Shown: piece after piece, positions 20,672 through 29,921 of the stretch | Layout of the letters: the number at the start of each line of letters is the position of its first letter | Numbering within the stretch: the first letter of the stretch is position 1 | Source: Streptomyces althioticus | Lineage (GTDB): Bacteria; Actinomycetota; Actinomycetes; Streptomycetales; Streptomycetaceae | Length of the DNA: 64,000 nucleotides | Direction of reading: 5' to 3' | Assembly: GCA_014649355.1 (NCBI GenBank) | Contig: BMSW01000003.1 | Location: 62,001-126,000 of the forward strand | Made by a program: the position numbers and the translations under genes | Notes under the pieces: generated by a model | Seen by the model: the letters and a program-made list of their open reading frames with translations, nothing else | The model's database searches: none | Told to the model about the DNA's origin: nothing

Positions 20672-22108
20672 CTACCGAGGGCTGTCGTCCTCGCCGATGT
20701 GATGGACGCGGACCATGTTGGTGGAGCCGGAGACCCCGGGCGGGGATCCGGCGGTGATCACGACCGCGTCGCCCTTCGCGCAGCGCGCGTACCGCAGCAG
20801 CAGCTCGTCGACCTGGTCGACCATCGCGTCGGTGGACTCGACGTGCGGGCCCAGGAAGGTCTCCACGCCCCAGGACAGGCTGAGCTGGGAGCGGGTGGCC
20901 GGGTCCGGGGTGAAGGCGAGCAGCGGGATCGGCGAACGGTAGCGGGACAGGCGGCGGGCGGTGTCACCCGACTGTGTGAAGGCGACCAGGAACCGGGCGC
21001 CGAGGAAGTCGCCCATCTCCGCGGCCGCGCGGGCCACGGCGCCGCCCTGTGTGCGGGGCTTGTTGTGCTCGGTCAGCGGCGGCAGTCCGCGGGCGAGGAT
21101 GTCCTCCTCGGCGGCCTCGACGATGCGGGCCATGGTGCGCACGGTCTCCACGGCGTGCTTGCCGACGCTCGTCTCGCCGGAGAGCATCACCGCGTCGGTG
21201 CCGTCGATGACGGCGTTGGCGACGTCGGACGCCTCGGCGCGGGTGGGCCGGGAGTTGTCGATCATCGAGTCGAGCATCTGGGTGGCGACGATGACCGGCT
21301 TGGCGTTGCGCCGGGCCAGCTTCACGGCGCGCTTCTGGACGATGGGCACCTGTTCCAGCGGCATCTCGACGCCCAGGTCGCCGCGGGCCACCATGATCCC
21401 GTCGAAGGCGGCGACGATCTCGTCGAGGGCCTCGACGGCCTGCGGCTTCTCGATCTTGGCGATGACGGGGAGCCTGCGGCCCTCCTCGTCCATGATCCGG
21501 TGGACGTCCCTGATGTCGCGTCCGCTGCGGACGAAGGAGAGGGCGACGACGTCGAAGCCGGTGCGCAGCGCCCAGCGCAGGTCGTCCTCGTCCTTCTTGG
21601 ACAGGGCGGGCACGGAGACGGCGACGCCGGGGAGGTTGAGGCCCTTGTGGTCGGAGATCACCCCGCCCTCGACGACGGTGGTGTGCACGCGGGGGCCGTC
21701 GACGGCGGTGACCTCGAGGGTGACCCGGCCGTCGTCCACGAGGACGCGCTCGCCCGGGGTGACGTCCTCGGCGAGGCCGGCGTGGGTGGTGCCGCACAGG
21801 TGGCGGTCGCCCTCGACGCCGTCCTCGACGCTGATGGTGAAGGAGTCCCCGCGTTCAAGGAGTACGGGCCCTTCGGCGAAGCGGCCCAGGCGGATCTTCG
21901 GCCCCTGAAGGTCGGCGAGGAGTCCCACGCTGCGGCCGGTCTCGTCGGCGGCCTTGCGCACCCGTCGGTACCGCTCCTCGTGCTCGGCGTGCTCGCCGTG
22001 GCTGAGGTTGAAGCGGGCCACGTCCATTCCGGCGTCGACCAGGGCCTTGATCTGGTCGTACGCGTCCGTCGCGGGACCCAGGGTGCAGACGATTTTCGCT
22101 CGGCGCAT
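20672..22108 (-). CDS. pyk: Pyruvate kinase
   Basis: This 478-residue glycolytic enzyme makes pyruvate and ATP from phosphoenolpyruvate and ADP. It begins MRRAKIVCTLGPAT, with FNLSHGEHAEHEERYR next; the PK signature IAKIEKPQAVEALDEI holds the catalytic Lys, and [17 protein letters not shown] and SGETSVGKHAVETV follow. The C-terminal domain ends with GDAVVITAGSPPGVSGSTN. Length is standard. The start is ATG 22108 with a weak TAGGGT-like site 9 bases upstream. It is divergent from the Tat-exported nucleotidase and appears monocistronic. Confidence 0.97.
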   Translation of the reverse strand: MRRAKIVCTLGPATDAYDQIKALVDAGMDVARFNLSHGEHAEHEERYRRVRKAADETGRSVGLLADLQGPKIRLGRFAEGPVLLERGDSFTISVEDGVEGDRHLCGTTHAGLAEDVTPGERVLVDDGRVTLEVTAVDGPRVHTTVVEGGVISDHKGLNLPGVAVSVPALSKKDEDDLRWALRTGFDVVALSFVRSGRDIRDVHRIMDEEGRRLPVIAKIEKPQAVEALDEIVAAFDGIMVARGDLGVEMPLEQVPIVQKRAVKLARRNAKPVIVATQMLDSMIDNSRPTRAEASDVANAVIDGTDAVMLSGETSVGKHAVETVRTMARIVEAAEEDILARGLPPLTEHNKPRTQGGAVARAAAEMGDFLGARFLVAFTQSGDTARRLSRYRSPIPLLAFTPDPATRSQLSLSWGVETFLGPHVESTDAMVDQVDELLLRYARCAKGDAVVITAGSPPGVSGSTNMVRVHHIGEDDSPR

Positions 22109-22350
22109 GGTTCGACCCTAGGGCTTACCGGCGGGTAGCGATTTGGCGGCGCGTGACCACTCAACGGCGCGCGGGTGAAAGGGTATTGACAAGCGTTGAA
22201 TATGTGCGCCGGACCGCTCGGACGAGCGGCGTCGGGAGCGGTCACCGGATCGAAACCTGTGAGGGGTGTTCCCGGTCGACGTGTTCAGGTCAGAATCGTC
22301 GGGCGAATCTACGCGCGTTGTGCGCCGTCGTCGTACAAGGAGAGCCTAAT
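22109..22350. promoter_or_regulatory. Divergent region, pyk / 5'-nucleotidase
   Basis: TTGACA at 22186-22191 is a good -35 for the rightward nucleotidase gene, but no -10 lies at 17-18 bp. An inverted repeat (22214-22220 with 22223-22229) follows and could be an operator or a 5' leader hairpin. I looked for PhoP direct repeats and saw no clear match. Confidence 0.35.
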
Positions 22351-24159
22351 ATGCCGTTCGACCGCCGGAAGTTCCTGAAGAAGTCCGCCGTCACGGGGGC
22401 GGGGGTGGCGCTGGCGGGTACGGTGGCCACCCCGGCGGCCGAGGCCGCTCCGCAGGCGGGACGGGGGAAGAAGCCGGTGAAACGGTACGCACTGACCGTG
22501 ATGGGCACCACGGACCTGCACGGTCACGTCTTCAACTGGGACTACTACAAGGACGCCGAGTACCAGGACCCGGCCGGCAACGCGCAGGGACTGGCCCGCG
22601 TGTCCACACTGGTGAACCGGATCCGCGAGGAGCGCGGCCGGGACAACACCCTGCTGCTGGACGCGGGCGACACCATCCAGGGCACCCCGCTGACGTACTA
22701 CTACGCCAAGGTCGACCCGATCACCGCCGAGGGCGGTCCGGTGCACCCGATGGCGCAGGCGATGAACGCCATCGGGTACGACGCGGTGGCGCTCGGCAAC
22801 CACGAGTTCAACTACGGCATCGAGACGCTGCGGAAGTTCGAGGAGCAGTGCGACTTCCCGCTGCTGGGCGCCAACGCGGTCGACGCGAAGACGCTCAAGC
22901 CCGCCTTCCCGCCCTATTTCATCAAGAAGTTCCACGTGAAGGGCGCGCCGCCGGTGAAGGTGGCGGTGCTGGGGCTGACCAACCCGGGCATCGCCATCTG
23001 GGACAAGGCCTACGTGCAGGGGAAGCTGACCTTCCCGGGCCTGGAGGAGCAGGCGGCGAAGTGGGTGCCGAAGCTGCGTTCGATGGGCGCGGACGTGGTC
23101 GTCGTGTCCGCGCACTCGGGCACGTCGGGCACCTCCTCGTACGGTGACCAGCTGCCGCACGTGGAGAACGCGGCGGCGAACGTGGCGCGGCAGGTGCCGG
23201 GCATCGACGCCATCCTGGTCGGCCACGCGCACGCGGAGATCGCCGAACTGCGGGTGACCAACGAGAAGACCGGCAAGGAGGTCGTGCTGTCGGAGCCGCT
23301 GTGCTACGCCGAGCGGCTGACCCTCTTCGACGTCGAGCTCACCTTCGAGCGGGGCCGCTGGCAGGTGGAGTCCGTGAAGGCGTCGCTGCGGGACGCGGCG
23401 ACGGTCGAGGACGACCCCCGGATCACCCGTCTGCTGGGCGACGAGCACGCGCAGGTCGTGGCGTACGTCAACCAGGTCGTGGGCACGGCGACCGAGACGC
23501 TGACGACGGTGGAGGCGCGCTACAAGGACGCGCCGATCATCGACCTGATCAGCAAGGTGCAGGAGGACGTGGTCCGGGAGGCGCTCGCGGGCACGGAGTA
23601 CGCCTCGCTGCCGGTGCTGTCGCAGGCCTCGCCGTTCTCCCGGACCAGCGAGATCCCGGCGGGCGACGTGACCATCCGGGACCTGTCGAGCCTCTACGTG
23701 TACGACAACACCCTCGTGGCGAAGCTGCTGACGGGCGCTCAGGTGCGCGCGTACCTGGAGTTCTCGGCGGAGTACTTCACGCAGACCGCGGCGGGCACGC
23801 CGGTGGACGTCGACAAGCTGACGAACGCGAACGGCCGCCCGGACTACAACTACGACTACGTGTCGGGCGTGACGTACGACATCGACATCGCCCAGCCGGC
23901 CGGGTCGCGCATCAAGAACCTGGCGTTCGACGGCGCCCCGGTGGACGACGCCCAGCAGTTCGTGTTCGCGGTGAACAACTACCGTGCCAACGGCGGCGGG
24001 GCGTTCCCGCACGTGGCGTCGGCGCCGGAGCTGTGGGCGGAGTCGACCGAGATCCGCACCCGGATCGCCGAGTGGGCGACGGCCAAGGGCGTCCTCGACC
24101 CGAAGGACTTCGCGTCGGAGGACTGGCGCCTCACCCGGGACGGCACGCCGGTGTTCTGA
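22351..24159 (+). CDS. Tat-exported 5'-nucleotidase / 2',3'-cyclic phosphodiesterase (UshA-like)
   Basis: This 602-residue secreted metallophosphatase probably releases phosphate and nucleosides from extracellular nucleotides. The N-terminus has the twin-Arg motif DRRKFLKKSAV and a hydrophobic core ending TPAAEAAP. The calcineurin-like domain has TTDLHGHVFNWD, LLDAGDTIQGTPLTYY, ALGNHEFNYG and LVGHAHAEI, which together supply the dinuclear metal ligands. The C-terminal 5'-nucleotidase domain spans about residues 380-560 (such as LYVYDNTLVAKLLTGAQ). The start is ATG 22351 with AAGGAGA 8 bases upstream; in-frame codons before it lack a signal sequence. It is followed by a strong hairpin and the convergent pepN. 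Confidence 0.94.
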   Translation: MPFDRRKFLKKSAVTGAGVALAGTVATPAAEAAPQAGRGKKPVKRYALTVMGTTDLHGHVFNWDYYKDAEYQDPAGNAQGLARVSTLVNRIREERGRDNTLLLDAGDTIQGTPLTYYYAKVDPITAEGGPVHPMAQAMNAIGYDAVALGNHEFNYGIETLRKFEEQCDFPLLGANAVDAKTLKPAFPPYFIKKFHVKGAPPVKVAVLGLTNPGIAIWDKAYVQGKLTFPGLEEQAAKWVPKLRSMGADVVVVSAHSGTSGTSSYGDQLPHVENAAANVARQVPGIDAILVGHAHAEIAELRVTNEKTGKEVVLSEPLCYAERLTLFDVELTFERGRWQVESVKASLRDAATVEDDPRITRLLGDEHAQVVAYVNQVVGTATETLTTVEARYKDAPIIDLISKVQEDVVREALAGTEYASLPVLSQASPFSRTSEIPAGDVTIRDLSSLYVYDNTLVAKLLTGAQVRAYLEFSAEYFTQTAAGTPVDVDKLTNANGRPDYNYDYVSGVTYDIDIAQPAGSRIKNLAFDGAPVDDAQQFVFAVNNYRANGGGAFPHVASAPELWAESTEIRTRIAEWATAKGVLDPKDFASEDWRLTRDGTPVF

Positions 24160-24180
24160 CCGTCCCTCACACGATGCCCT

Positions 24181-24218
24181 CAGGGGGCGGCGCCGGTTCC
24201 GTCCGGCGGCGCCCCCTG
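24181..24218. terminator. Bidirectional terminator, nucleotidase / pepN
   Basis: A 16-bp stem with one mismatch (24181-24196 with 24203-24218) and a 6-nt loop lies between convergent genes. Confidence 0.8.
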
Positions 24219-24237
24219 CGGCGTCTCCCGCCCGGTC

Positions 24238-26757
24238 TCAGGCCTCCTGGACGCGCAGGGCGCGGGCCAGGTCGTCGAGCCGGTCGGTGAACTGGCGGCG
24301 CAGCGCCGGCACGGGGTCGGCCTTGCGCAGCGTCTTCTCGCCGAGCTTCAGGGTCTCGGCCTCCACCGCGTGGGCGGGGAACGCCCAGCGTCCGGCGGCC
24401 GTGGCGATGGCGGGGCCACGGCGCGCGGCGACGGCCACGGCGTCCTTGAAGTAGCGCGCCACGTACGGGCGGACCAGCTCGGCCTGCTCGGGCTGCCAGA
24501 AGCCCTGCGCGGTGGCGGTGAACAGGTAGTTGGACAGGTCGTCGGAGCCGAACATGGCGTCCCAGGCGCGGGCCTTGGCGTCCGGGTCGGGCAGGGCGGC
24601 CCGGCAGCGGGCGGCGCCCTCCTGGCCGGTGGCGCTGGGGTCCCGGCGCAGTTCCTCGGCGACGGCGCCCTCGTCCACCGCGCCCAGGACGGCGAGCCGG
24701 GCGAGGATCCGCCAGCGCAGCTCCGGGTCCAGCTCGGGCCCGCCGGGGACGGTGCCCTCGGCGAGCCAGGCGGCGATGGTCTCGGGGCGGGCGGCGGCGT
24801 CGATGCCGTGGCGCACCGCGACCAGGCGCAGACCCGGGTGGTCGCCGTCCTCGGTGCGGCGGATGAGGTCGCGGCACAGGTCGGTGAGGGTGGCGAGCGC
24901 GGCGGGCCGCCGGTCCGGGGCGAGGTAGTGGTCGGCGACCTCCCCCGAGGCGAAGGCGAGGACGCCCTGGACGAGGGCGACGTCCGTCTCCTCGGGCAGA
25001 TGGGCGGCGGCGGTGGCCAGGTAGGCGGAGGGGGCCAGGTCGCCGTCGCGGACCATGTCCCGCAGGCTGTTCCAGACGACGGCCCGGGTGAGCGCGCCGG
25101 GGATGCCCGACAGTCCGCGCAGGACGGTCTCCAGGGAGGTCCCGTCGAGGCGGATCTTCGCGTAGGTCAGGTCCAGGTCGTTGGGGACGACCAGGGCCGG
25201 TCGGGTGCCGGGGCGCGGCTCCGGGACGGCGCCCTGGGGCACGTCGGTCTCGTAGCGCTCGCGCAGGGTCAGGGTGCGTCCGTCGCCGAGGTCGCGGTCG
25301 TACACCCCGACGGTCACCCGGTGCGGGCGGCCGCCGTCGCGGTCCAGGGTGAGGGTCCACCGGCCGGGCACGGCGTCGACGGAGGCGGTGAGCGTGTCGA
25401 CGCCGCTGGTGCGCAGCCAGGCGTCGGCCCAGGCGTGCACGTCCCGCTCGGTGGCGGAGGCGAGGGAGTCGATGAACTCGGCGAGCCCGGCGTTGCCGAA
25501 GCGGTACCGCTCGAAGTGGGTGTTGATGCCGGCGAGGAAGTCCTTCTCGCCGAGCCAGGCGACGAGCTGGCGCAGGGCGGAGGCGCCCTTGGCGTAGGAG
25601 ATGCCGTCGAAGTTGAGCAGGGCGGAGGCGGTGTCCTCGACGTGCTCCGGGGCGACCGGGTGGGTGGAGGGCCGCTGGTCGGCGTCGTAGCCCCAGGTCT
25701 TGCGGGAGACGCCGAAGTCGGTCCAGGTGCCCTCGCCGCGCCAGCGCGGCGGCTGCCCGCCGGGGCTCGCGGGCGTGACCTCGTTGAGCGTCTGGTAGCC
25801 CATGTACTCGGCGAAGGACTCGTTCAGCCAGATGTCGTCCCACCAGCGCAGGGTGACGAGGTCGCCGAACCACATGTGGGCCATCTCGTGGGCGACGACC
25901 ATGGCGCGCCGCTGCCGCTCGGTGTCCGTGACGGCGGAGCGGTAGACGAATTCGTCGCGGAAGGTGACGAGGCCGGGGTTCTCCATGGCGCCCGCGTTGA
26001 ACTCGGGCACGAAGGCCTGGTCGTAGGAGTCGAAGGGGTACGGCTCCTCGAACTTCTCGTGGTAGCGGTCGAAGCAGGCGCGGGTGATCTCGAGCAGCTC
26101 CTCGGCGTCCGCCTCCAGGTGGGGCGCGAGGGAGCGGCGGCAGTGCAGGCCGAACGGCAGGCCGCGGTGCTCGGTGCGCACGGAGTGCCAGGGCCCGGCG
26201 GCGACGGCGACCAGGTAGGTGGAGACGGGCGGGGTGGGCGCGGCCTGCCACACCCCGCCGCCGGTGTGCTCGGTGACGCCGTTGGCGAGGACCGTCCAGT
26301 GCTCGGGCGCGGTGACGGTGAGCTCGAAGACGGCCTTGAGGTCGGGCTGGTCGAAGGCGGCGAACACGCGCCGCACGTCGTCCAGGAAGAGCTGGGTGTA
26401 GACGTACGTCTCGCCGTCGCTGGGGTCGGTGAAGCGGTGCATGCCCTCGCCTGTGCGGGAGTAGCGCATGCGCGCGTCGACCAGCAGCTCGTGCTCGCCG
26501 GCGGTGAGGTCCTTCAGCGGGAACCGGCCGTCCTGGAGGAGGGCGGGGTCCAGGGACCGGCCGTCGAGCGTGACGGAGCGCAGCTCGGCGGGGTCGATCT
26601 CGACGAAGGTGTCCGCGTCCGCGCGGGCGCCGAACCTGATGAGGGTGCGGGAGTCGAACGTCTCGTCCCCGACGGTCAGGTCGAGGGCGATCGCGTAGCG
26701 GTGGACGTCGATGAGCTGTGCTCGGTTCTGCGCTTCGTCGCGCGTCAGTACGGACAT
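24238..26757 (-). CDS. pepN: Aminopeptidase N (M1 family)
   Basis: This 839-residue zinc aminopeptidase removes N-terminal residues from peptides in the cytoplasm. The exopeptidase motif GAMENPGLVTFRDEF is followed by the zinc motif HEMAHMWFGDLVTLRWWDD, with the third ligand Glu in WLNESFAEYMG. The catalytic Tyr is expected in ISYAKGASALRQL. The C-terminal ERAP1-like helical domain spans about residues 530-830. I placed the start at ATG 26757 (MSVLTRDEAQ); an ATG three codons earlier is possible, and neither has a strong ribosome site. It lies downstream of the receiver-protein gene with a 58-bp gap. Confidence 0.95.
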   Translation of the reverse strand: MSVLTRDEAQNRAQLIDVHRYAIALDLTVGDETFDSRTLIRFGARADADTFVEIDPAELRSVTLDGRSLDPALLQDGRFPLKDLTAGEHELLVDARMRYSRTGEGMHRFTDPSDGETYVYTQLFLDDVRRVFAAFDQPDLKAVFELTVTAPEHWTVLANGVTEHTGGGVWQAAPTPPVSTYLVAVAAGPWHSVRTEHRGLPFGLHCRRSLAPHLEADAEELLEITRACFDRYHEKFEEPYPFDSYDQAFVPEFNAGAMENPGLVTFRDEFVYRSAVTDTERQRRAMVVAHEMAHMWFGDLVTLRWWDDIWLNESFAEYMGYQTLNEVTPASPGGQPPRWRGEGTWTDFGVSRKTWGYDADQRPSTHPVAPEHVEDTASALLNFDGISYAKGASALRQLVAWLGEKDFLAGINTHFERYRFGNAGLAEFIDSLASATERDVHAWADAWLRTSGVDTLTASVDAVPGRWTLTLDRDGGRPHRVTVGVYDRDLGDGRTLTLRERYETDVPQGAVPEPRPGTRPALVVPNDLDLTYAKIRLDGTSLETVLRGLSGIPGALTRAVVWNSLRDMVRDGDLAPSAYLATAAAHLPEETDVALVQGVLAFASGEVADHYLAPDRRPAALATLTDLCRDLIRRTEDGDHPGLRLVAVRHGIDAAARPETIAAWLAEGTVPGGPELDPELRWRILARLAVLGAVDEGAVAEELRRDPSATGQEGAARCRAALPDPDAKARAWDAMFGSDDLSNYLFTATAQGFWQPEQAELVRPYVARYFKDAVAVAARRGPAIATAAGRWAFPAHAVEAETLKLGEKTLRKADPVPALRRQFTDRLDDLARALRVQEA

Positions 26758-26815
26758 GCACGCCATGCTGCCTGATGGCGTCCGCCCGGCACAGAGGAGG
26801 ACGGGGGTACGCGGC

Positions 26816-27358
26816 CTATGTCCGCTCCCCGCCGAGCTCCGCGGTGTGCGCCCCCGGGAGCTGTGCGGGGGGCACGTGCGCGTGCGGGAGGGACGGCGCG
26901 GGGTGTGCGGCGGGGGCGCCGGCCGCGTCGAGCCGGGCGCGCAGGGAGCGCACCTCGGCCTCCAGGGCGAGCCGGCGCTGGTGGGTGTCGTAGAGGTGGC
27001 GCACCTTGGTGCGCAGCGCCCAGGGGTCGACGGGGGTGGTGACGAGGTCGGCCACGCCGAGGCGGTAGGCGGCGGTACCGAGCCGGTGGTCGCGGGCGAA
27101 GCCGGTGAGCAGCACGACGGGGATGTGCCGGGTCTGCTCCAGGCGGCGCATCCAGCGGACGACGTCGAGGCCGCCGGTGCCGGGCATGTGGGCGTCGAGC
27201 AGGAGCACCCCGACGTTGCCGCGCAGCAGTTGCTTGAGCGCCTCGTCGCCGCTGGTGGCCCGGCCCAGCGGCTGTCCGAGCGGGGCCAGGGCGCTCTCCA
27301 GGGCGTACAGCGTGTCCTCGTGGTCGTCGACGAGGAGGATGCGGGCGGTGGGCGGCAT
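26816..27358 (-). CDS. Orphan single-domain response regulator with a C-terminal helix
   Basis: This 180-residue protein has a receiver domain (RILLVDDHEDTLYALESAL, phospho-acceptor D55 in LLLDAHMPG). It has no DNA-binding output domain: after residue 115 there is only a probable coiled coil (RRLALEAEVRSLRARLDA) and a Pro/His/Ala-rich tail. The conserved Lys before the beta5 Pro is Thr here (VTTPVDPW, about residue 108), so the phosphorylation switch may be weakened or atypical. It starts at ATG 27358 with GGGAGGGA upstream. No kinase is adjacent, and its partner is unknown. Confidence 0.85.
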   Translation of the reverse strand: MPPTARILLVDDHEDTLYALESALAPLGQPLGRATSGDEALKQLLRGNVGVLLLDAHMPGTGGLDVVRWMRRLEQTRHIPVVLLTGFARDHRLGTAAYRLGVADLVTTPVDPWALRTKVRHLYDTHQRRLALEAEVRSLRARLDAAGAPAAHPAPSLPHAHVPPAQLPGAHTAELGGERT

Positions 27359-27505
27359 GGGGCACGTCCCTCCCCGTCGGGCCGGGCGCGGGGTCCGGGC
27401 GCCGACGGACGGTGCTCGTGAGCCGACAAGGCGTGCACAGCGAGCATGCACCGCGCGGGCCGCCCTGTCACTCCCCGCCGCGTCCCGGACCGGTCCCCGG
27501 CCCGT

Positions 27506-27844
27506 TCAGGGCCGGCCGCCCGCGGTGTCGTCCGCGATGCTCTCGTGGTGGCGGATCACCTCGGCGATGATGAACGTCAGGAACTTCTCCGCGAAGGCCG
27601 GGTCGAGCTTGGCGTCCTCGGCGAGGGCGCGCAGCCGGGCGATCTGGCGGGCCTCGCGCCCCGGGTCGGCGGGCGGCAGCCGGTGCTCGGCCTTGAGGCG
27701 GCCGACCTGCTGGGTGCACTTGAAGCGCTCGGCGAGCATGTGGACGACGGCCGCGTCGATGTTGTCGATGCTGTCGCGCAGACGGGTCAGTTCCTCGAGG
27801 ACCGCGGGGTCGGCGTCGGGGGTGGCGGCGTTGCTGGTGGTCAT
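27506..27844 (-). CDS. Chorismate mutase (AroQ class)
   Basis: This 112-residue all-helical enzyme converts chorismate to prephenate for Phe/Tyr synthesis, the branch that competes with the trp genes further along. It has the AroQ pattern: Arg in LEELTRLRDSIDNIDAAVVH, Lys in QQVGRLKAEH, and RQIARLRALAEDAKLDPAF followed by FLTFIIAEVIRHHE. Its length fits a monofunctional enzyme. The start ATG 27844 is 85 bp from the divergent metalloprotease start. No other aromatic pathway gene is adjacent. Confidence 0.92.
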   Translation of the reverse strand: MTTSNAATPDADPAVLEELTRLRDSIDNIDAAVVHMLAERFKCTQQVGRLKAEHRLPPADPGREARQIARLRALAEDAKLDPAFAEKFLTFIIAEVIRHHESIADDTAGGRP

Positions 27845-27929
27845 GGCGGCTCAGCCTACGGCGGCGCGCCCCTTCGGCGGCGGCACGGCCCGTACAGTGG
27901 ACGGTGTCCAGGCGCGGCGGGGGTGCGAC

Positions 27930-28829
27930 GTGGCGAACGGCGGACCGGTGGAGCACGGTTACCCGCATCTGCGGACGGTGCGGGAGTCGGTCACGGCGCT
28001 GTACCGGCGCCTGTCCTACGACACGGTGCGCACCTTCTCGGCGAGTGTGGCGCCGGCCGACGTGGCGTTCGCGGACGTGGACGACCTGCATCTGGGGGCG
28101 CAGCGGGTGGCCCGCGAGATGGTGGCGCACTACCGGCTGCCGGACGCGCGGCTGATCGTCGGCTTCCGTGAGATGACGCACGCGGCGAACGTCGAGCTGA
28201 CGGCGGGCCCTGAGTACTTCGTGGAGCTGAACGACCGGTTCCGGGACCACCGCCGGGACATCGGGGCGGCGCTGGCGCACGAGGTGGCGCACGTGTACCT
28301 GCACCGGCTGGGGCTGTCGTTCCCGTCGACGCGGGAGAACGAGATCCTCACGGACACCGTGGCGACGTACCTCGGTGCGGGGTGGCTGCTGCTGGACGCG
28401 TTCCGGGAGGACGGGGCGTCGTCGCAGAAGCTCGGGTACCTCACGCCGGAGGAGTTCGGGTACGTGCTGGCGAAGCGGGCGCTGCTGTTCGGCGAGGACC
28501 CGTCGGTGTGGTTCACCAGTCCGCAGGCGTACACGGCGTACCGCGACGGTCTCGCACGGGCACGGCGGGACGCGGAGCAGCCCCCGCTGCGCGCGGCGGG
28601 CTGGTCCGGGCGGCTCCGGTACGCCCGGGACCGGCGGCACGCGCAGGGGCACGCGGGGGCGCCGGAGGCGGGGCGGGAGACGGCGTACCGGTTCTCGGCG
28701 GACGGGCACGGTCCGCTGCGGGTGTCGTTCCCCTGTCCCACCTGCCACCAGCGGATCCGGGTGCCGGTGGCCGGGCGGGTGCGGGCGCGGTGCGGTCTGT
28801 GCCGGTCCGTGCTGGAGTGCGACACCTGA
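27930..28829 (+). CDS. HExxH metalloprotease-like protein with a C-terminal zinc ribbon
   Basis: This 299-residue protein, probably cytoplasmic, has a zinc-metallopeptidase motif HEVAH (residues 117-121) in AALAHEVAHVYLHRLGL, with candidate third ligands in STRENEILTDTVATYLG. After an Arg/Ala-rich linker a C-terminal zinc ribbon follows: CPTC and CGLC about 25 residues apart, with a final Cys. The combination suggests a site-specific protease whose ribbon binds a partner or nucleic acid; the substrate is unknown. I placed the start at GTG 27930 with a G-rich site upstream; no signal peptide or membrane segment is visible. It is the first of three successive rightward genes ending with chitosanase. 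Confidence 0.8.
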   Translation: MANGGPVEHGYPHLRTVRESVTALYRRLSYDTVRTFSASVAPADVAFADVDDLHLGAQRVAREMVAHYRLPDARLIVGFREMTHAANVELTAGPEYFVELNDRFRDHRRDIGAALAHEVAHVYLHRLGLSFPSTRENEILTDTVATYLGAGWLLLDAFREDGASSQKLGYLTPEEFGYVLAKRALLFGEDPSVWFTSPQAYTAYRDGLARARRDAEQPPLRAAGWSGRLRYARDRRHAQGHAGAPEAGRETAYRFSADGHGPLRVSFPCPTCHQRIRVPVAGRVRARCGLCRSVLECDT

Positions 28830-28994
28830 CGTCCGGCTCCCGGGCCTCACTGTCAACGACCGCCACAAGGACGGCATTTCACCCCGGCGTTCGCTCCCTT
28901 CTCCGGTGTTCGCTATTTTGTTCGCCGCTGTCGTTCTGTGCGCCGCCGTCCCCCGCCGGCCGTTTTCGTCCCGACCCCGCCGAGGAGCCGGCCT

Positions 28995-29921
28995 GTGGAA
29001 CCCGAGTCCGCCGTCACCACCTGCTACCGCCATCCACGGGTGGAGTGCCATGTGCGCTGCGTCCGCTGCGAGCGGTACATCTGCCCGGACTGCATGCGTG
29101 AGGCCTCCGTGGGCCACCAGTGCCCCGACTGCGTGCGGGAGGGCGCCCGGTCGGTCCGGCAGGCACGCACCCTGGTGGGCGGCCGGGTGTCCGTCGTCCC
29201 GGTGGTCACGTACGCGCTGATCGCCCTCAACGTGCTGGCGTACCTGGCGGAGGTGGTCCGGCCGGAGGTCGTGGACCGGTTCGCCATGCTCGGCGCGGGG
29301 CTGCTCGGCCCGGACGACGGCCGCTACGTGTGGACGCAGCCGTACCCGGCGGACTTCACCCCCGAGGGGGTCGTGGGCGGCGAGTGGTATCGGCTGCTGA
29401 CCGGCGCGTTCCTGCACCTGCCGCCCACGGAGGGGACGTTCGGCGTCCTCCACGTGCTGATGAACATGGCGGTGCTGTGGAACCTGGGCCGGGTGGTCGA
29501 GCCGATGCTCGGCCGGGTTCATTACCTCGCCCTGTACCTGCTGTCGGCGCTGGGCGGTTCGGTGCTGGTGCTGCTGCTCGCGCCCTCGGACCCCACGGTC
29601 GGCGCCTCCGGCGCGCTGTTCGGGGTCGGGGCCGCCTACTACGTGGTGTCCCGTCGGGTGGGCGCGGACATGCGCGAGGTGAACCGCTACATGACCGGCC
29701 TGCTGCTGTGGCTGGTGGTCTCCGCGTACTTCACCTCGTGGCAGGGCCATCTGGGCGGGCTGCTGGCCGGCGGCCTGGTGGCGCTCGCGTTCGCCTGGAC
29801 GCCGCGCGACGGGCGCCGTGTGCTGGTGCAGGCCGGCGCGTGTGCGGCGCTGGTGGTGCTGCTCGCCGTCCTCGCGGCGGTCAAGGTGTCCGACCTGACA
29901 GGTGGAGGGATCCCCCAGTGA
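28995..29921 (+). CDS. Rhomboid-family intramembrane serine protease with N-terminal zinc-binding motif
   Basis: This 308-residue membrane protein cleaves within or near transmembrane helices. The N-terminal cytosolic part has a Cys/His cluster of B-box type (CYRHP, CVRCERYICPDC, GHQCPDC). The rhomboid core has about six membrane segments, with the oxyanion HVLMNMAVLWN, catalytic Ser in GASGALFGVG and catalytic His in WQGHLGGLLAGG. I placed the start at GTG 28995 with GAGGAG 8 bases upstream. The stop overlaps the chitosanase start by 4 bp (GTGA), tying synthesis of the protease to that of an exported enzyme. Confidence 0.92.
   Translation: MEPESAVTTCYRHPRVECHVRCVRCERYICPDCMREASVGHQCPDCVREGARSVRQARTLVGGRVSVVPVVTYALIALNVLAYLAEVVRPEVVDRFAMLGAGLLGPDDGRYVWTQPYPADFTPEGVVGGEWYRLLTGAFLHLPPTEGTFGVLHVLMNMAVLWNLGRVVEPMLGRVHYLALYLLSALGGSVLVLLLAPSDPTVGASGALFGVGAAYYVVSRRVGADMREVNRYMTGLLLWLVVSAYFTSWQGHLGGLLAGGLVALAFAWTPRDGRRVLVQAGACAALVVLLAVLAAVKVSDLTGGGIPQ

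Noticed and set aside
24238..27471. Apparent fusion of a receiver-gene region and pepN into one 1077-codon frame
   Set aside because: The upstream 230 codons are an out-of-frame reading of the receiver gene. pepN begins normally at MSVLTRDEAQ.
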